DNA of 64,000 nt, from contig NC_016479.1 of NCBI RefSeq assembly GCF_000227115.2, positions 990,686-1,054,685 of the forward strand, in the 5' to 3' direction. A program made the translations under genes and the position numbers. This document shows positions 53,297 through 62,657 of the stretch, piece by piece; the stretch's first letter is position 1; every line of letters starts with the position of its first letter. Source of the DNA: Naumovozyma dairenensis CBS 421. Its lineage: Eukaryota > Ascomycota > Saccharomycetes > Saccharomycetales > Saccharomycetaceae. Under the pieces are notes generated by a model. That model saw only the letters and a program-made list of their open reading frames with translations, made no database searches and had not been told where the DNA came from.

Positions 53297-53854
53297 CTTA
53301 ATTTTAGTTTATTGACGGATGATCGGATATAGAATATTGTCTTATTATTGATGATTCTGGTTTGTCTCAGTTGAAGGCTCTTATTCTTTCAGTTAAATTG
53401 CTAAATATATGAACTGTTAGATTAATATACATATAAAGGACGTTCTTTTCCATTTTTCATAAAACTTCTTTGTTGGGACAAATAATGCTCTCGTGCAAAG
53501 CGATGTTTACACTAAACAACTTATATATTATAAGCGATAGACAAATGCTCGACCGTTCCACACTATAGAGTACTAATACTCACGAACGAGAAATTCACTG
53601 TAAGTTAGTCATACTTCCTACCTTACTTTGAAATTTTTATACCATGTTTCCAAGTTTACTTCTTAGGGTGGAACACCTTCAAAGATATAATATCATGGTT
53701 CTACTTATTTCTTTATAATGATATGAACCGCTTTCTTTTAAATAAGAACAGTCCAGCGGAAGTGGAAACGAAGATACAAGCATTTATATATCCTATATTA
53801 TTATAAACAGTGTTTTGATATAGCCTTGCTTTCATTTATTTACAGGTAATTTGT
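53297..53854. other. Spacer SPT6 promoter / CTR1 3' end
   Basis: About 560 AT-rich bases with no recognised gene or repeat. Confidence 0.45.
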
Positions 53855-55117
53855 CTATTGTTTGTATTTTTCTGCTGGCATTAAATTAGTATCCATATCT
53901 CCAGATTGTTCTTGAAGTTTGGATGATTCAAGAATATTTCTCTCGATACGCCTCTCATTTTCACTAGGTTCCGGTACGCACCTGCAAGCCGAACCACAAG
54001 ATAAATCCTCCTGGACTACTTGTGTTTCTGAATTTTCTTCTCTTAGATTCAAATCCTTCTTCGTCGCTTTTTCATCAGGACTAGTTTCCCCCGCAGAGAT
54101 AGATGATATTGAATCAGCTTCATCCATTCTAGGATTATTAACTTGTAGTATGTGTCTCCCACATTTACAATTACCAGCACCTGGACAGTTTTGGGCTAAC
54201 TCGATTTCTCTTTGTATGTCCCATCTTTTCAGCATACATATCTTCAATCTGTTAAAAAACACTTCAGCCAAGGTAAGACCGAGAATAACAGCAAAAACAT
54301 AAGTTAAGATAAATGACATTGCAACTAACATTAACATGTAGATAATCATCGTAGAGCAAAATATCAATATTGCCCGTATAAAATCATGTAAAAGATCGGT
54401 GTATGAAGTGACCATAAAATCAGTCAATAAATTTGGCAACTTTGGTAACGGTTTCATTTCTAATCCATTCTCTACAAAATATTCAGTGTCCCTTTCCTCA
54501 TCTCTTGTATTTTCTGTTGCATTTTTTATGGACGTATGTTTGCCAGATGCGTCCCACTTTTTAAACCAGTGGACTTCCAAACACCAACTTACAAATAGTA
54601 GGGCCTTATACACAAACGAAGCAACTACAACTAATAGAAAAATACCAAACGCCTTTCCTCTGGTGTCTGCATACAGCTTTTGAAATAAAACGGGATAATT
54701 CTTATACTTGGAAGTTAAATAGGAATTCATTTCCATGTCCATGTTCATATTCATCTCGGAATTCATGGACCCCTCATTCATTGTTGCGGTCATATTACTA
54801 TTTCCTCCTGTTGAGGTTGACATTATCATTGTAGAACTTGGATGGCCAGCCATGTAAACGGAAGGAGCCACTAATCCGCTAGAAGAAGAGATCGGCATGC
54901 TCATGGAGGAGGGCATGGACATACTCATAGGTCCCGTTTCTATCGAAGAAGATGTTGACATTAACATTGAGGTAGGAGCAGACATGGTCGTGGAAGAAGA
55001 CGGCAGGGAGCTGGACATGATCATTGTCATCATTGATTGTTCTAGTGTACTCGAGATCATCTCCATCATGGATGATATCATGTCTTGTCCGCCAGCGGAA
55101 GCACTGTTCATATTCAT
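53855..55117 (-). CDS. CTR1: High-affinity copper transporter
   Basis: A plasma-membrane trimer that imports Cu(I). The product has 420 residues (406 in S. cerevisiae). The extracellular N-terminus (1-130) is very Met- and Ser-rich with repeated MxM motifs (MSMSMPSSMSMP, MNMDMEMN), the copper-gathering elements. Three hydrophobic segments follow: IFLLVVVASFVYKALLFVSW (about 160), ILIFCSTMIIYMLMLVAMSF containing MxxxM (about 255), and ILTYVFAVILGLTLAEVFF. The cytoplasmic tail has Cys clusters (CKCG, CGSACRC). No perfect Mac1 copper-response element (TTTGCTCA) was found upstream. Confidence 0.93.
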   Translation of the reverse strand: MNMNSASAGGQDMISSMMEMISSTLEQSMMTMIMSSSLPSSSTTMSAPTSMLMSTSSSIETGPMSMSMPSSMSMPISSSSGLVAPSVYMAGHPSSTMIMSTSTGGNSNMTATMNEGSMNSEMNMNMDMEMNSYLTSKYKNYPVLFQKLYADTRGKAFGIFLLVVVASFVYKALLFVSWCLEVHWFKKWDASGKHTSIKNATENTRDEERDTEYFVENGLEMKPLPKLPNLLTDFMVTSYTDLLHDFIRAILIFCSTMIIYMLMLVAMSFILTYVFAVILGLTLAEVFFNRLKICMLKRWDIQREIELAQNCPGAGNCKCGRHILQVNNPRMDEADSISSISAGETSPDEKATKKDLNLREENSETQVVQEDLSCGSACRCVPEPSENERRIERNILESSKLQEQSGDMDTNLMPAEKYKQ

Positions 55118-55132
55118 TGTTTTTTTTTGTGT

Positions 55133-55519
55133 CTAAATAATTAGATTGTACTCCTCGATTGAAAACTTCACTGTTGGACCAATATGTGGGCAGTATTCCG
55201 CTGCTCTGATTTTGAATGGAGATAGTACTCTTTTATATACTTTCTTCTGAAGAAATGCACCTTTGGGAAGATCTCCGTACCTCCCCTTATATTTCCTTAA
55301 TTGCTCTGCGCATGTTTCTCTCATCGCATTCTCGCAATCTTCCTCGAGGCTCTTAAACAAAATCTTGAGCATTTTCCTGTCGCTCCGTTTCCCGTCACAA
55401 TATCTTGACGTAAAAAACTTTCCATATGATCCATAAACCCATGGGCTATGAAATCTATAAGCAATACACATTATATGATCATAAATCAAACTTCTTTGAA
55501 CGTCGGGTATCAAAACCAT
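55133..55519 (-). CDS. Unrecognised ORF immediately upstream of CTR1
   Basis: An ATG-initiated frame of 128 residues that I do not recognise. It is rich in Lys, Arg, Tyr and Cys (for example KSLEEDCENAMRETCAEQL), with no membrane segment or signal peptide. It lies in the CTR1-AXL1 interval, where S. cerevisiae has only a dubious ORF. It ends 15 bases before the CTR1 ATG and in the same frame: TAG at 55135-55133, then five sense codons, then CTR1. So CTR1 would have its promoter inside this frame. It could be a lineage-specific gene or a chance open frame. Confidence 0.35.
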   Translation of the reverse strand: MVLIPDVQRSLIYDHIMCIAYRFHSPWVYGSYGKFFTSRYCDGKRSDRKMLKILFKSLEEDCENAMRETCAEQLRKYKGRYGDLPKGAFLQKKVYKRVLSPFKIRAAEYCPHIGPTVKFSIEEYNLII

Positions 55520-55590
55520 TTTTTGCTAAATATGTTTACACTAAATGGTGGAAAACGTGAGGAACCTCCCTGAACTTCATTTAGTGTATA

Positions 55591-55613
55591 TATATATATA
55601 TATATATATATAT
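55591..55613. repeat. AT dinucleotide microsatellite
   Basis: An uninterrupted TA run between CTR1 and AXL1. Confidence 0.9.
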
Positions 55614-55775
55614 GTTTCGTTCTTTGGTCAGAGCAGCCTATAGGTATCGTTTAGTTACCCATATGGTTGTTTTCTCCTAACCATTATGTATATATACCTT
55701 CGACAATTTTGAATAAATATAACAGTGTAGTATTGGTATTTCTTAAAGAGCTACATCTCGCATTCATCGAAATAT

Positions 55776-58700
55776 TCATAGGTAAGAAGGCCTTCCTTTA
55801 AATTCGTTCAAGTCTTTTATCTCCTTCAATGGGATTGCTGGTTCTGTATCTTGATCCCAATTCGAACTACTTTGTCTCTTTGGTTTCATTTTAGAAGATG
55901 AAACTTTTGGTGTATAACGATGTTTTAAACTGGAGGCAGAAACCTTGACGACTTCCTTTAAAATCACAGTACATAATCGTAAAGCTTCGTTACGTTCTCG
56001 GAAGTACTTAAACAAATCTTTTATCAAAGCTGATGGTCTTCCATTTGCCCTTTCTACAATATCGCGTAAAATTTCACTATTAATAGTAAATCCTTCCAAC
56101 TTCAAAAATGCTTGTAATTGAAGAAAAGTCTTCCTATTTACTATCTCCATTTCTGCCATTGGACTTTCAATCATTACTGAGATTTTGCTTCTAACTTTAG
56201 ATTTTATCGAGACTTTCTCTCTGAAAAATTTTAAAAATTCTTTTTTAGTTAAGTTTTTTATCACTTCGATATCTACTAACTCTGAATCACCTTTGAACTG
56301 ATATCGTTTATTAGATATCTCATTGAAAAAATGTTTGTGGCTTTTCATGAAATGACTATTTAATTCATCAGCATTACCACTTTGAACGTTTGCAACTACT
56401 TCATTTAATAAGTCTGCAGGCCCGCCAGATTTCTCTAACTCCATAAATTTATGATTCGATAGCAAATCTAGATAACCTTGTTTATATTGTAAGGTAAACT
56501 GATTTTCTGTGAGAGAATTAAGAAGTGTCTCTTCTAAGTAAGCAATATACTCATCTATTTTTATCTCTAAATCCGATGGGGAAATTCCGGACATGACAGT
56601 GATATGGATACCGATAGTTGACGTTAATTCTCTTAACCCACCAAACACTGCATAACCAATTTGCCTTTTATTTCTCAAATCAGGAACTAACGTGAGTGAC
56701 ATAATATATTCAGTAAAATACGTTAATGTAACTGTCCGTCTATTCGTACGGAGTCCTGTTTGAATGAAATAAACAATGCTATTATTAGGGTCATCCATAT
56801 GGCCATTATATTTTGCATAGAAATTGGAGCCAGGCTCTAAAAGAATCGTTGATAATGTCGAAGATTGTTTTTCATTTTTTACATTACTACATTCCAAATG
56901 GTGAGTTAAATTGGTATTCAAATAATTGTTTATCTCTTCTCCATAATCTAAATTTCCTTGAATTAACAGATTCATATACATTGGTTCCTCTAGAAACTGA
57001 ACGCAAAACTCTTTAAATGATACCATATCAATCTCTTCTAGAGCTTCTAGTCTATCTTGCAATGTCCACATATTCCTTTCTAGAATGATTAATAAACCCA
57101 TACTGGCAAGAGTGACGCAATTATCAGACGCAGCAGCCTCATATAAATTCCTGACTAAAACTCTTGATCTCCTAAGCAGTTCTTTTGATGGAAATTGTGG
57201 TGTTTTCATGATAAATAAAAGTGTCTTGACTATTGTATCCAAGATGGATATGATACCTTCTGAAAACCCTCCAATAGTGACTTTCAGTTGGATATCGCCT
57301 TTAGGTGAAGAGCTTATTTCATATGAATAACCTAATCTTATTGACGGATATAATTGCGGGGAAATTAAAGTCGATAGAATTTGGCTTAATATTTCAAGAT
57401 TAATACTATTTTCTGGGCTGGGTATCATACTTCTATTAAATATCTCAAATGACATAATAGATTTTTTATCGATCGAGGCGTCGATTGGATTATCGAGAGC
57501 CCACATCTCATATGACGAATTTCGGCTTATTAAATGAGGAACATTACCCAAGTTTGTGTTCAGTAGTTGTAACCTGAAGGTAGAAAAGCGTGACTTTAAA
57601 GAGGATTCTAAAAAGAGTTGTTGCAGTATTGTGACATCTTGACAAGAAGGCGGTATAAAGGCATTGGGAGGTGGAACTTGAAAAGTGTATTGGGTAGAAA
57701 GTAGTTTTGGGAAGCGTAGGTAAATTACATTTAGAATATTCAAACTCATACATTGCATCAGTAGAAAATATCTTATTCTTATAATACTTCTTAGTGAATG
57801 AGCTATTTTTTCGTTACCCAGAAGAAATAAAAATACGTTGGATCTATTCATGAAGACTTTTAAAAACTCTTGGAACTCTCTCGCTTGTTTCAACCAGCAT
57901 TCCTGCTCATATTCAATCATATCCACCGTGTTATTATCATTACTATAACAATCTGATATTGTTGGTGCCCCTTTGAAGAGATAAGATATATCTAGATCTT
58001 CTAGATCTTCCTGTAATAGACAACTAATATTAGAGCATTCTTCCATAGGTGATTTTTCTGTTGGTTGGTACAAAAACCTAATCAAATCGATTGTATTTTG
58101 CTCTTTCAGGAAGCAGCTCAATTGATCTGTAGGTTTATCTATGAACGCGGCGATGGTATTATCCAACACAATATTGATAATCTTATCAACATTATCCCAA
58201 CCTGTGTTGGTCAATGCGAACTGTAAAATTAAACCATAACTACCACTGGAAAACTCAGATGTGTAGGCAAAACAATCAGTTATCCAGCTTTTTCCAACCA
58301 ACAAGTAACATAAAGAACCCTTAGTTTCATCTCCAAATAACTCACACCAAAAGTTCTTGAATAATGACACAGTTTTTGAGCTAAATTTACTAAACTTATC
58401 CTCTACAGGGAATAAGAACCTTAGAGTAGATTGTTTGTTGGATCTGATAAATATCATGTTCGCTGAATCAGAATCGTGGGTGAAGCATGGGGCTTCACGG
58501 TACTTTGGTTTCCATGTCGATTTCAATATGTTATACTGTTCTAGATCTGTCGGCTGCCTCTCCTTCGATTGAAAACTAGATATAGAGAGGCGAGAGCTGA
58601 TTGAACCAAATTTACTTCTTTTTAGTCCATTGTTAGCTCTTATATCACCGAACTTTGAAACTACAAGTTTTGTTAATGTGTTTACTGATTGTGGACCTCT

Positions 58701-59375
58701 AACACAAAGGGTCATTTTTGACCCATAAAAATTCCTCGCGAAGTAATCAAGTAGCGCTTTTTTAAGATTTATTTTCTTCAATTGAGGTATGCTAGATAAA
58801 GTATTGATATTACCTGTCGAAAATTGGCTAAAAGGATGATCTTTGTTGGCCATCAATCTTGTGGCATGATATAGGATTTTGTTTAAGGAAGATATGTTTC
58901 CTTCATGTTCACTTTGTATCGCATATATTTCTTTATTAGTTAACAATGGATTGAACAGTGGTTCTTTAAAAAATGAAGAAAACACATCCACCAGTTTATC
59001 AAAAATCAGTTCTCCCGAATTTTGAGTGGTCGGTACCTCAAAATAAAATGTTGTTTGTTCACCAGTTGTAAATGCATTTTGTGTTCCATTATTTTTGGTA
59101 AGCATTGAGTGGTATAGTCCAGCGTTTGGATAATCTTTGGAGCCGGCCGCTAAAACCATATGCTCGCACAAATGAGCTAATCCTGGTAAGTCCGCAGGAT
59201 CATTATGAGAACCTGTTGCTACAGATAGGGAACAGGCACTTATTGTATCCTTAGGGTCAGAAATTAATAATGTTAAAATACCATTAGGTAGTCTGCACAG
59301 TTTATGCACTCTATCACTATAACATCGCGGAATGTAAAAAGGAGTATCATAATTTTCAACGTCTTGCCATGACAT
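55776..59375 (-). CDS. AXL1: Insulinase-family protease Axl1
   Basis: Axl1 performs the last N-terminal cleavage of a-factor precursor and marks axial bud sites in haploids. The ATG at 59375 (MSWQDVENYDTPFYIP) gives 1199 residues (1208 in S. cerevisiae). An upstream in-frame extension has no ATG. The inverted zinc motif HxxEH is at residues 68-72 (AHLCEHMVLAAGSK), the position known for S. cerevisiae Axl1, followed by the downstream Glu region EIYAIQSEHEGNIS. The rest shows the M16 four-domain layout with degenerate later domains. A basic tail (KPKRQSSS) ends the protein. Order matches YPR122W next to CTR1. Confidence 0.96.
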   Translation of the reverse strand: MSWQDVENYDTPFYIPRCYSDRVHKLCRLPNGILTLLISDPKDTISACSLSVATGSHNDPADLPGLAHLCEHMVLAAGSKDYPNAGLYHSMLTKNNGTQNAFTTGEQTTFYFEVPTTQNSGELIFDKLVDVFSSFFKEPLFNPLLTNKEIYAIQSEHEGNISSLNKILYHATRLMANKDHPFSQFSTGNINTLSSIPQLKKINLKKALLDYFARNFYGSKMTLCVRGPQSVNTLTKLVVSKFGDIRANNGLKRSKFGSISSRLSISSFQSKERQPTDLEQYNILKSTWKPKYREAPCFTHDSDSANMIFIRSNKQSTLRFLFPVEDKFSKFSSKTVSLFKNFWCELFGDETKGSLCYLLVGKSWITDCFAYTSEFSSGSYGLILQFALTNTGWDNVDKIINIVLDNTIAAFIDKPTDQLSCFLKEQNTIDLIRFLYQPTEKSPMEECSNISCLLQEDLEDLDISYLFKGAPTISDCYSNDNNTVDMIEYEQECWLKQAREFQEFLKVFMNRSNVFLFLLGNEKIAHSLRSIIRIRYFLLMQCMSLNILNVIYLRFPKLLSTQYTFQVPPPNAFIPPSCQDVTILQQLFLESSLKSRFSTFRLQLLNTNLGNVPHLISRNSSYEMWALDNPIDASIDKKSIMSFEIFNRSMIPSPENSINLEILSQILSTLISPQLYPSIRLGYSYEISSSPKGDIQLKVTIGGFSEGIISILDTIVKTLLFIMKTPQFPSKELLRRSRVLVRNLYEAAASDNCVTLASMGLLIILERNMWTLQDRLEALEEIDMVSFKEFCVQFLEEPMYMNLLIQGNLDYGEEINNYLNTNLTHHLECSNVKNEKQSSTLSTILLEPGSNFYAKYNGHMDDPNNSIVYFIQTGLRTNRRTVTLTYFTEYIMSLTLVPDLRNKRQIGYAVFGGLRELTSTIGIHITVMSGISPSDLEIKIDEYIAYLEETLLNSLTENQFTLQYKQGYLDLLSNHKFMELEKSGGPADLLNEVVANVQSGNADELNSHFMKSHKHFFNEISNKRYQFKGDSELVDIEVIKNLTKKEFLKFFREKVSIKSKVRSKISVMIESPMAEMEIVNRKTFLQLQAFLKLEGFTINSEILRDIVERANGRPSALIKDLFKYFRERNEALRLCTVILKEVVKVSASSLKHRYTPKVSSSKMKPKRQSSSNWDQDTEPAIPLKEIKDLNEFKGRPSYL

Positions 59376-60796
59376 CGTATAAGTTTTGCGTGTCAAATTC
59401 TTACTCTTGTTTTATAAAAAAACTTTTCTGTACTTGACTTCAGATAGCCTTTATAAAGGTTCGAAGTATATACAATTGTTTGTATTCAACATGCTCGAAA
59501 TTTCAAAATATTATGTATATGTCTCGAATAGGAAATATACATGGCAGTTCCACATCTCGGAGTGTTAAGCGCTTGACGGTGCTCTCTGCCTAAGAAAATA
59601 AATCTGTTTCGTTTATCTAAATTATATAGGCTATAGTACATGGTCGGTACTACCGAGAGCTTATAAAGCAGAATGTTCCATCTTCATGACAGCAAAGTGT
59701 GGAAGTAAACGATATTAGACTTTTCCACCTTCAAGACCACTTACATGACGAAAGTAAGGTGTGTAAAATGGATCTCCGGAATAAGCAATTTAACTCTTCG
59801 TGGGCGTCCATCTTTTCATTTTACTAGCTACATATCATGAAACAGTGTCATCCGTGAGATATAGTATGTGCTCTTTAGAATTCGTTGTCGGTTTCAAAGA
59901 ACCCGAAGATAGTCATAGATGAAGAGATAAGACCGTTTTTAGAGACCTTACATTGAAAGTAATAATTCGTCCACCTATAAATACTTCTATAAAATAATAT
60001 GAAAGTTAATTACCATACAGTAAAAAAAGAAAAGGTGAGTTGGGGTCATAGCAGAGCCAGGGGAGTCCTTGAAAGGATAATCGAACATAGTAGTGTCGGA
60101 ATTATATGTATCTGGCACATAGTGTACAGACACATGGTTTCGTACAACACGATATATGTTTTCTATATAAGAAAAATTTTATTCCATATGTAAAGTGTAC
60201 AATATATATATTACTTTCCAGTCCTAGGACGGGGAAGAGCAATTCTGCAACGAATCTACCTATAAGGTCAGATCCTGCAGTCTAATCTGCATCCAAGATA
60301 TGGTTTAATATGTTATATCTCCTAAAAAGCAGTATCTCCTCGAATAAGTAGAACGTCAAGAAAAAACTAATGTTAGTTTGCAGTATAGGCTTCATTAGAA
60401 ACTTAAAATGATTCCTAGATGGGTGTCCATATATTGAGATAGTTTATTACACACATGTTGCAAATCGAACTGTAAGACGGTATCACAATGTTAGAGTTGG
60501 TACTCTTGCATGTCCCTTCGAGGATGCTCTGATCTCTTTCTATTATTGTAGCTGAGAGAAATGTATAGTTATCCAAAACATATAGGGAAGAAGAACTTCT
60601 CCGTTATATACTGATGACTTTTAATAGCACAGCACCTCCTGTAATATGACATGATTTAATATTTATACTGGATTCCAACAACAACCCAACTGTGCTCACT
60701 GAACGTACTTATTCGACATCAAGAACGCATAAAACAATCATTGCTTTATAGCGCCAATGTAGTGAGGTGTAATCAGTTTGAAAAATGAAGAACTCA
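59376..60796. other. Gene-poor region upstream of AXL1
   Basis: About 1.4 kb containing the AXL1 promoter and sequence upstream of the tRNA. Open frames up to 64 codons show no features. A stretch at 60488-60674 starts TGTTAG and ends GGATTCCAACA, loosely like a Ty1-type LTR, but no target duplication is visible. Confidence 0.4.
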
Positions 60797-60891
60797 TCCT
60801 TGTTAGCTCAGTTGGTAGAGCGTTCGGCTTTTAAACATTTGTTTAAACCAAGGATACCGAAATGTCAGGGGTTCGAGCCCCCTATGAGGAG
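60797..60891 (+). tRNA. tRNA-Lys (TTT) with a 22-base intron
   Basis: It begins TCCTTGTTAGCTCAGTTGG and ends with a T arm GGGGTTCGAGCCCC and ATGAGGAG. The anticodon loop reads C-T-TTT-A before the intron (60834-60855) and A after it, between stems TTCGG and CCGAA. The intron sits one base 3' of the anticodon, the normal place, and S. cerevisiae tRNA-Lys(UUU) genes also have one of similar size. A T run follows at 60894-60900. Confidence 0.96.
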
Positions 60892-60920
60892 TTCTTTTTT
60901 ATATTTTTAAATACACTGCC

Positions 60921-62657
60921 CGAACGGGACAGATGTTGGCCCGTTTTCCACCAAACTGGGTGGGGCAAAAACATTTTTAAATTCAAAAAATTCAAGGTTT
61001 AGGGAAAGGTTTAAGATTATGAGGGCATTTAAGTAGCTAAGGGTGCAAATAGTCTCTCGATTTTCTTCCATTGTTTCCGGCCAACTGGAAAGAAAGCCTA
61101 TGGATGTATAAAATATAAAAAGAGAAATGTAAACTGTGTCTTGTATTATTGTTAACGTGAATACACTGAAGTTGAGTTGAATTTGATTGGCAAAGAAAAA
61201 GGAATCGGATAACCCCTGTATATTTGATAGATATCAGCATCAGGTACATCTGCTAAAATACCTGCAGGGATTCCAAATGGGTGACGAATCTCTCTAAAAG
61301 TGGTTATCACCTCGATAGTTTCTAATGGTTCTAGCATTTTCCCTCAACGTTCTCTCTGGGGAATTGTCCCTTCAGTGGTTTTTATTTCTGACACCATAGT
61401 GCTGCTTGAGTTTCCTAAAAGATCCTCGAAGTATACCTCGCTTTTGCATCACTTATTAACTTCCTTCGTTTGCTGATTTTCATCATTACATCCTCTAAGA
61501 TTTCTTTACAGTCTTCATTGAACTGATATCTCCTTGCCTTCTTCTTACACTTTTCATCATAATTTGTGACTCTTTGGAACTCATACTTTAATGAAGAGTC
61601 CGTGCCATCAGCACAATGTATGCCAGTGATCATTTTGGAGATTACATCATAAAAGTATCTTTCCACGTTTGCAGTGACCAAGATCGAAAGACCAGTAGCA
61701 AGTTTTTCGTAATCTTCTGGGCGTGGATTCCATTTCCCAACGAGTCTCTCGCATACTTCCTTTAACATCAATTTAATGGATCACATTCCTGGAGTTTCAT
61801 CAGTTGTATTGGTTTCAAGTTCAGGTTCAATTTCTTCGCCTACATTAATATGGGCAAGTGAATCCGGTAAAGCAGATGGATTTTATTCAAATTAATAGTA
61901 TCCTCATGAACAACGTCTTCATTATCACTTACAATGATACTACTGCTCTCTTAACAGGCTGGCCTCCTCCTTTTTTTACTGCCTAGGGGTGGAACGTATA
62001 TATCACGGTTGTGCATGATACGCTCCTTGTTATCTAAAAATCTTCTCAAGATTTCTTCAAGCTCCCCATGTGGAATAGAAACTCCAATTAAGGTCCTTGC
62101 AAAGGCCTTTTTAACTAAAGTAGGGTTTGTTTATACTGCTCATGTATGTAAATACAATTTCCAGCTGGTTTTTAGTTCACGTGGAGGCGATATTACTGTC
62201 AGTAACCGTTAACTCTTCTGGTAAAGTCTTGTTGAAAAATCGTTTATTCAGATTAAATAATGTACTTTTATGGCCTTTAAGAAATTGAATGTCAAAAATT
62301 CGTTAAGCATACAGAAGACATTGTATTAGAATTAATGGTTATAAATGAAGGCATTGAGTTGTGGGTATACTGATATATGGTAATATATATTGCAAAGTAT
62401 AAAACATACATATAGTTGAGTGACGCTGACAAACAAAAACACATTAACGCCGAGCGTGTTGTTTACAGCTGAAAGAAAAAAGTTTCAATTGGAGGGTTTG
62501 GAACCTAGAACGACGGGGTTGTTGTTTCAAGTTACTGAAGAGGCCACTAAAAAATACTTTTGGTTTGGCTAAAAGACAGGGTCCATTATTTTTCCGGGTT
62601 ACCCTTTTAGCCCCAATCCACTTTTGGTCCAAAACGGGTTAACATCTGTCCCGCTCG
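60921..62657. mobile_element. 1.7-kb inverted-repeat element (degenerate DNA transposon)
   Basis: The left end reads CGAACGGGACAGATGTT and the reverse-complemented right end CGAGCGGGACAGATGTT. The arms stay similar for about 50 bases (both then CCCGTTTT, ACCAAA, TGGGGC). Outer boundaries are uncertain by a few bases and no clear target duplication is visible. The right arm shares GGGACAGA and GGGTAACCCGGA with the short foldback element at 29001-29148, which suggests one family. The interior holds broken minus-strand coding-like stretches. It lies 30 bases downstream of tRNA-Lys. I could not identify a transposase. Confidence 0.65.
61152..62100 (-). pseudogene. Broken coding-like sequence inside the inverted-repeat element
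   Basis: Read 5' to 3' on the minus strand there are several protein-like stretches in different frames. The first (about 61935-62100) includes IPHGELEEILRRFLDN and ends in a basic GSKKRRRPAC before a stop. An acidic stretch follows (VSDNEDVVHEDTINLN; GEEIEPELETNTTDE). Then an intact 117-codon frame (ATG 61768 to 61415) has EVCERLVGKWNPRPEDYEKL and a basic C-terminus, and a last frame at 61152-61337 includes FGIPAGILADVPDADIYQIY. Stops and frameshifts separate them. I recognise no family. It may be a decayed transposase or accessory protein, or captured host sequence. Confidence 0.35.

Noticed and set aside
52749..53315. A 188-codon Ser-rich frame opposite SPT6.
   Set aside because: It is the complement of the acidic Asp/Glu repeats of Spt6, a common shadow effect.
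55118..55775. Search for a Mac1 copper-response element upstream of CTR1.
   Set aside because: Only imperfect words (TGAGCATT, TTTGCTAA) were seen, not the TTTGCTCA core.
60488..60674. Possible solo Ty1-type LTR (TGTTAG ... GGATTCCAACA) near tRNA-Lys.
   Set aside because: The ends are only loosely similar, the length is short for such an LTR, and no 5-base duplication flanks it.
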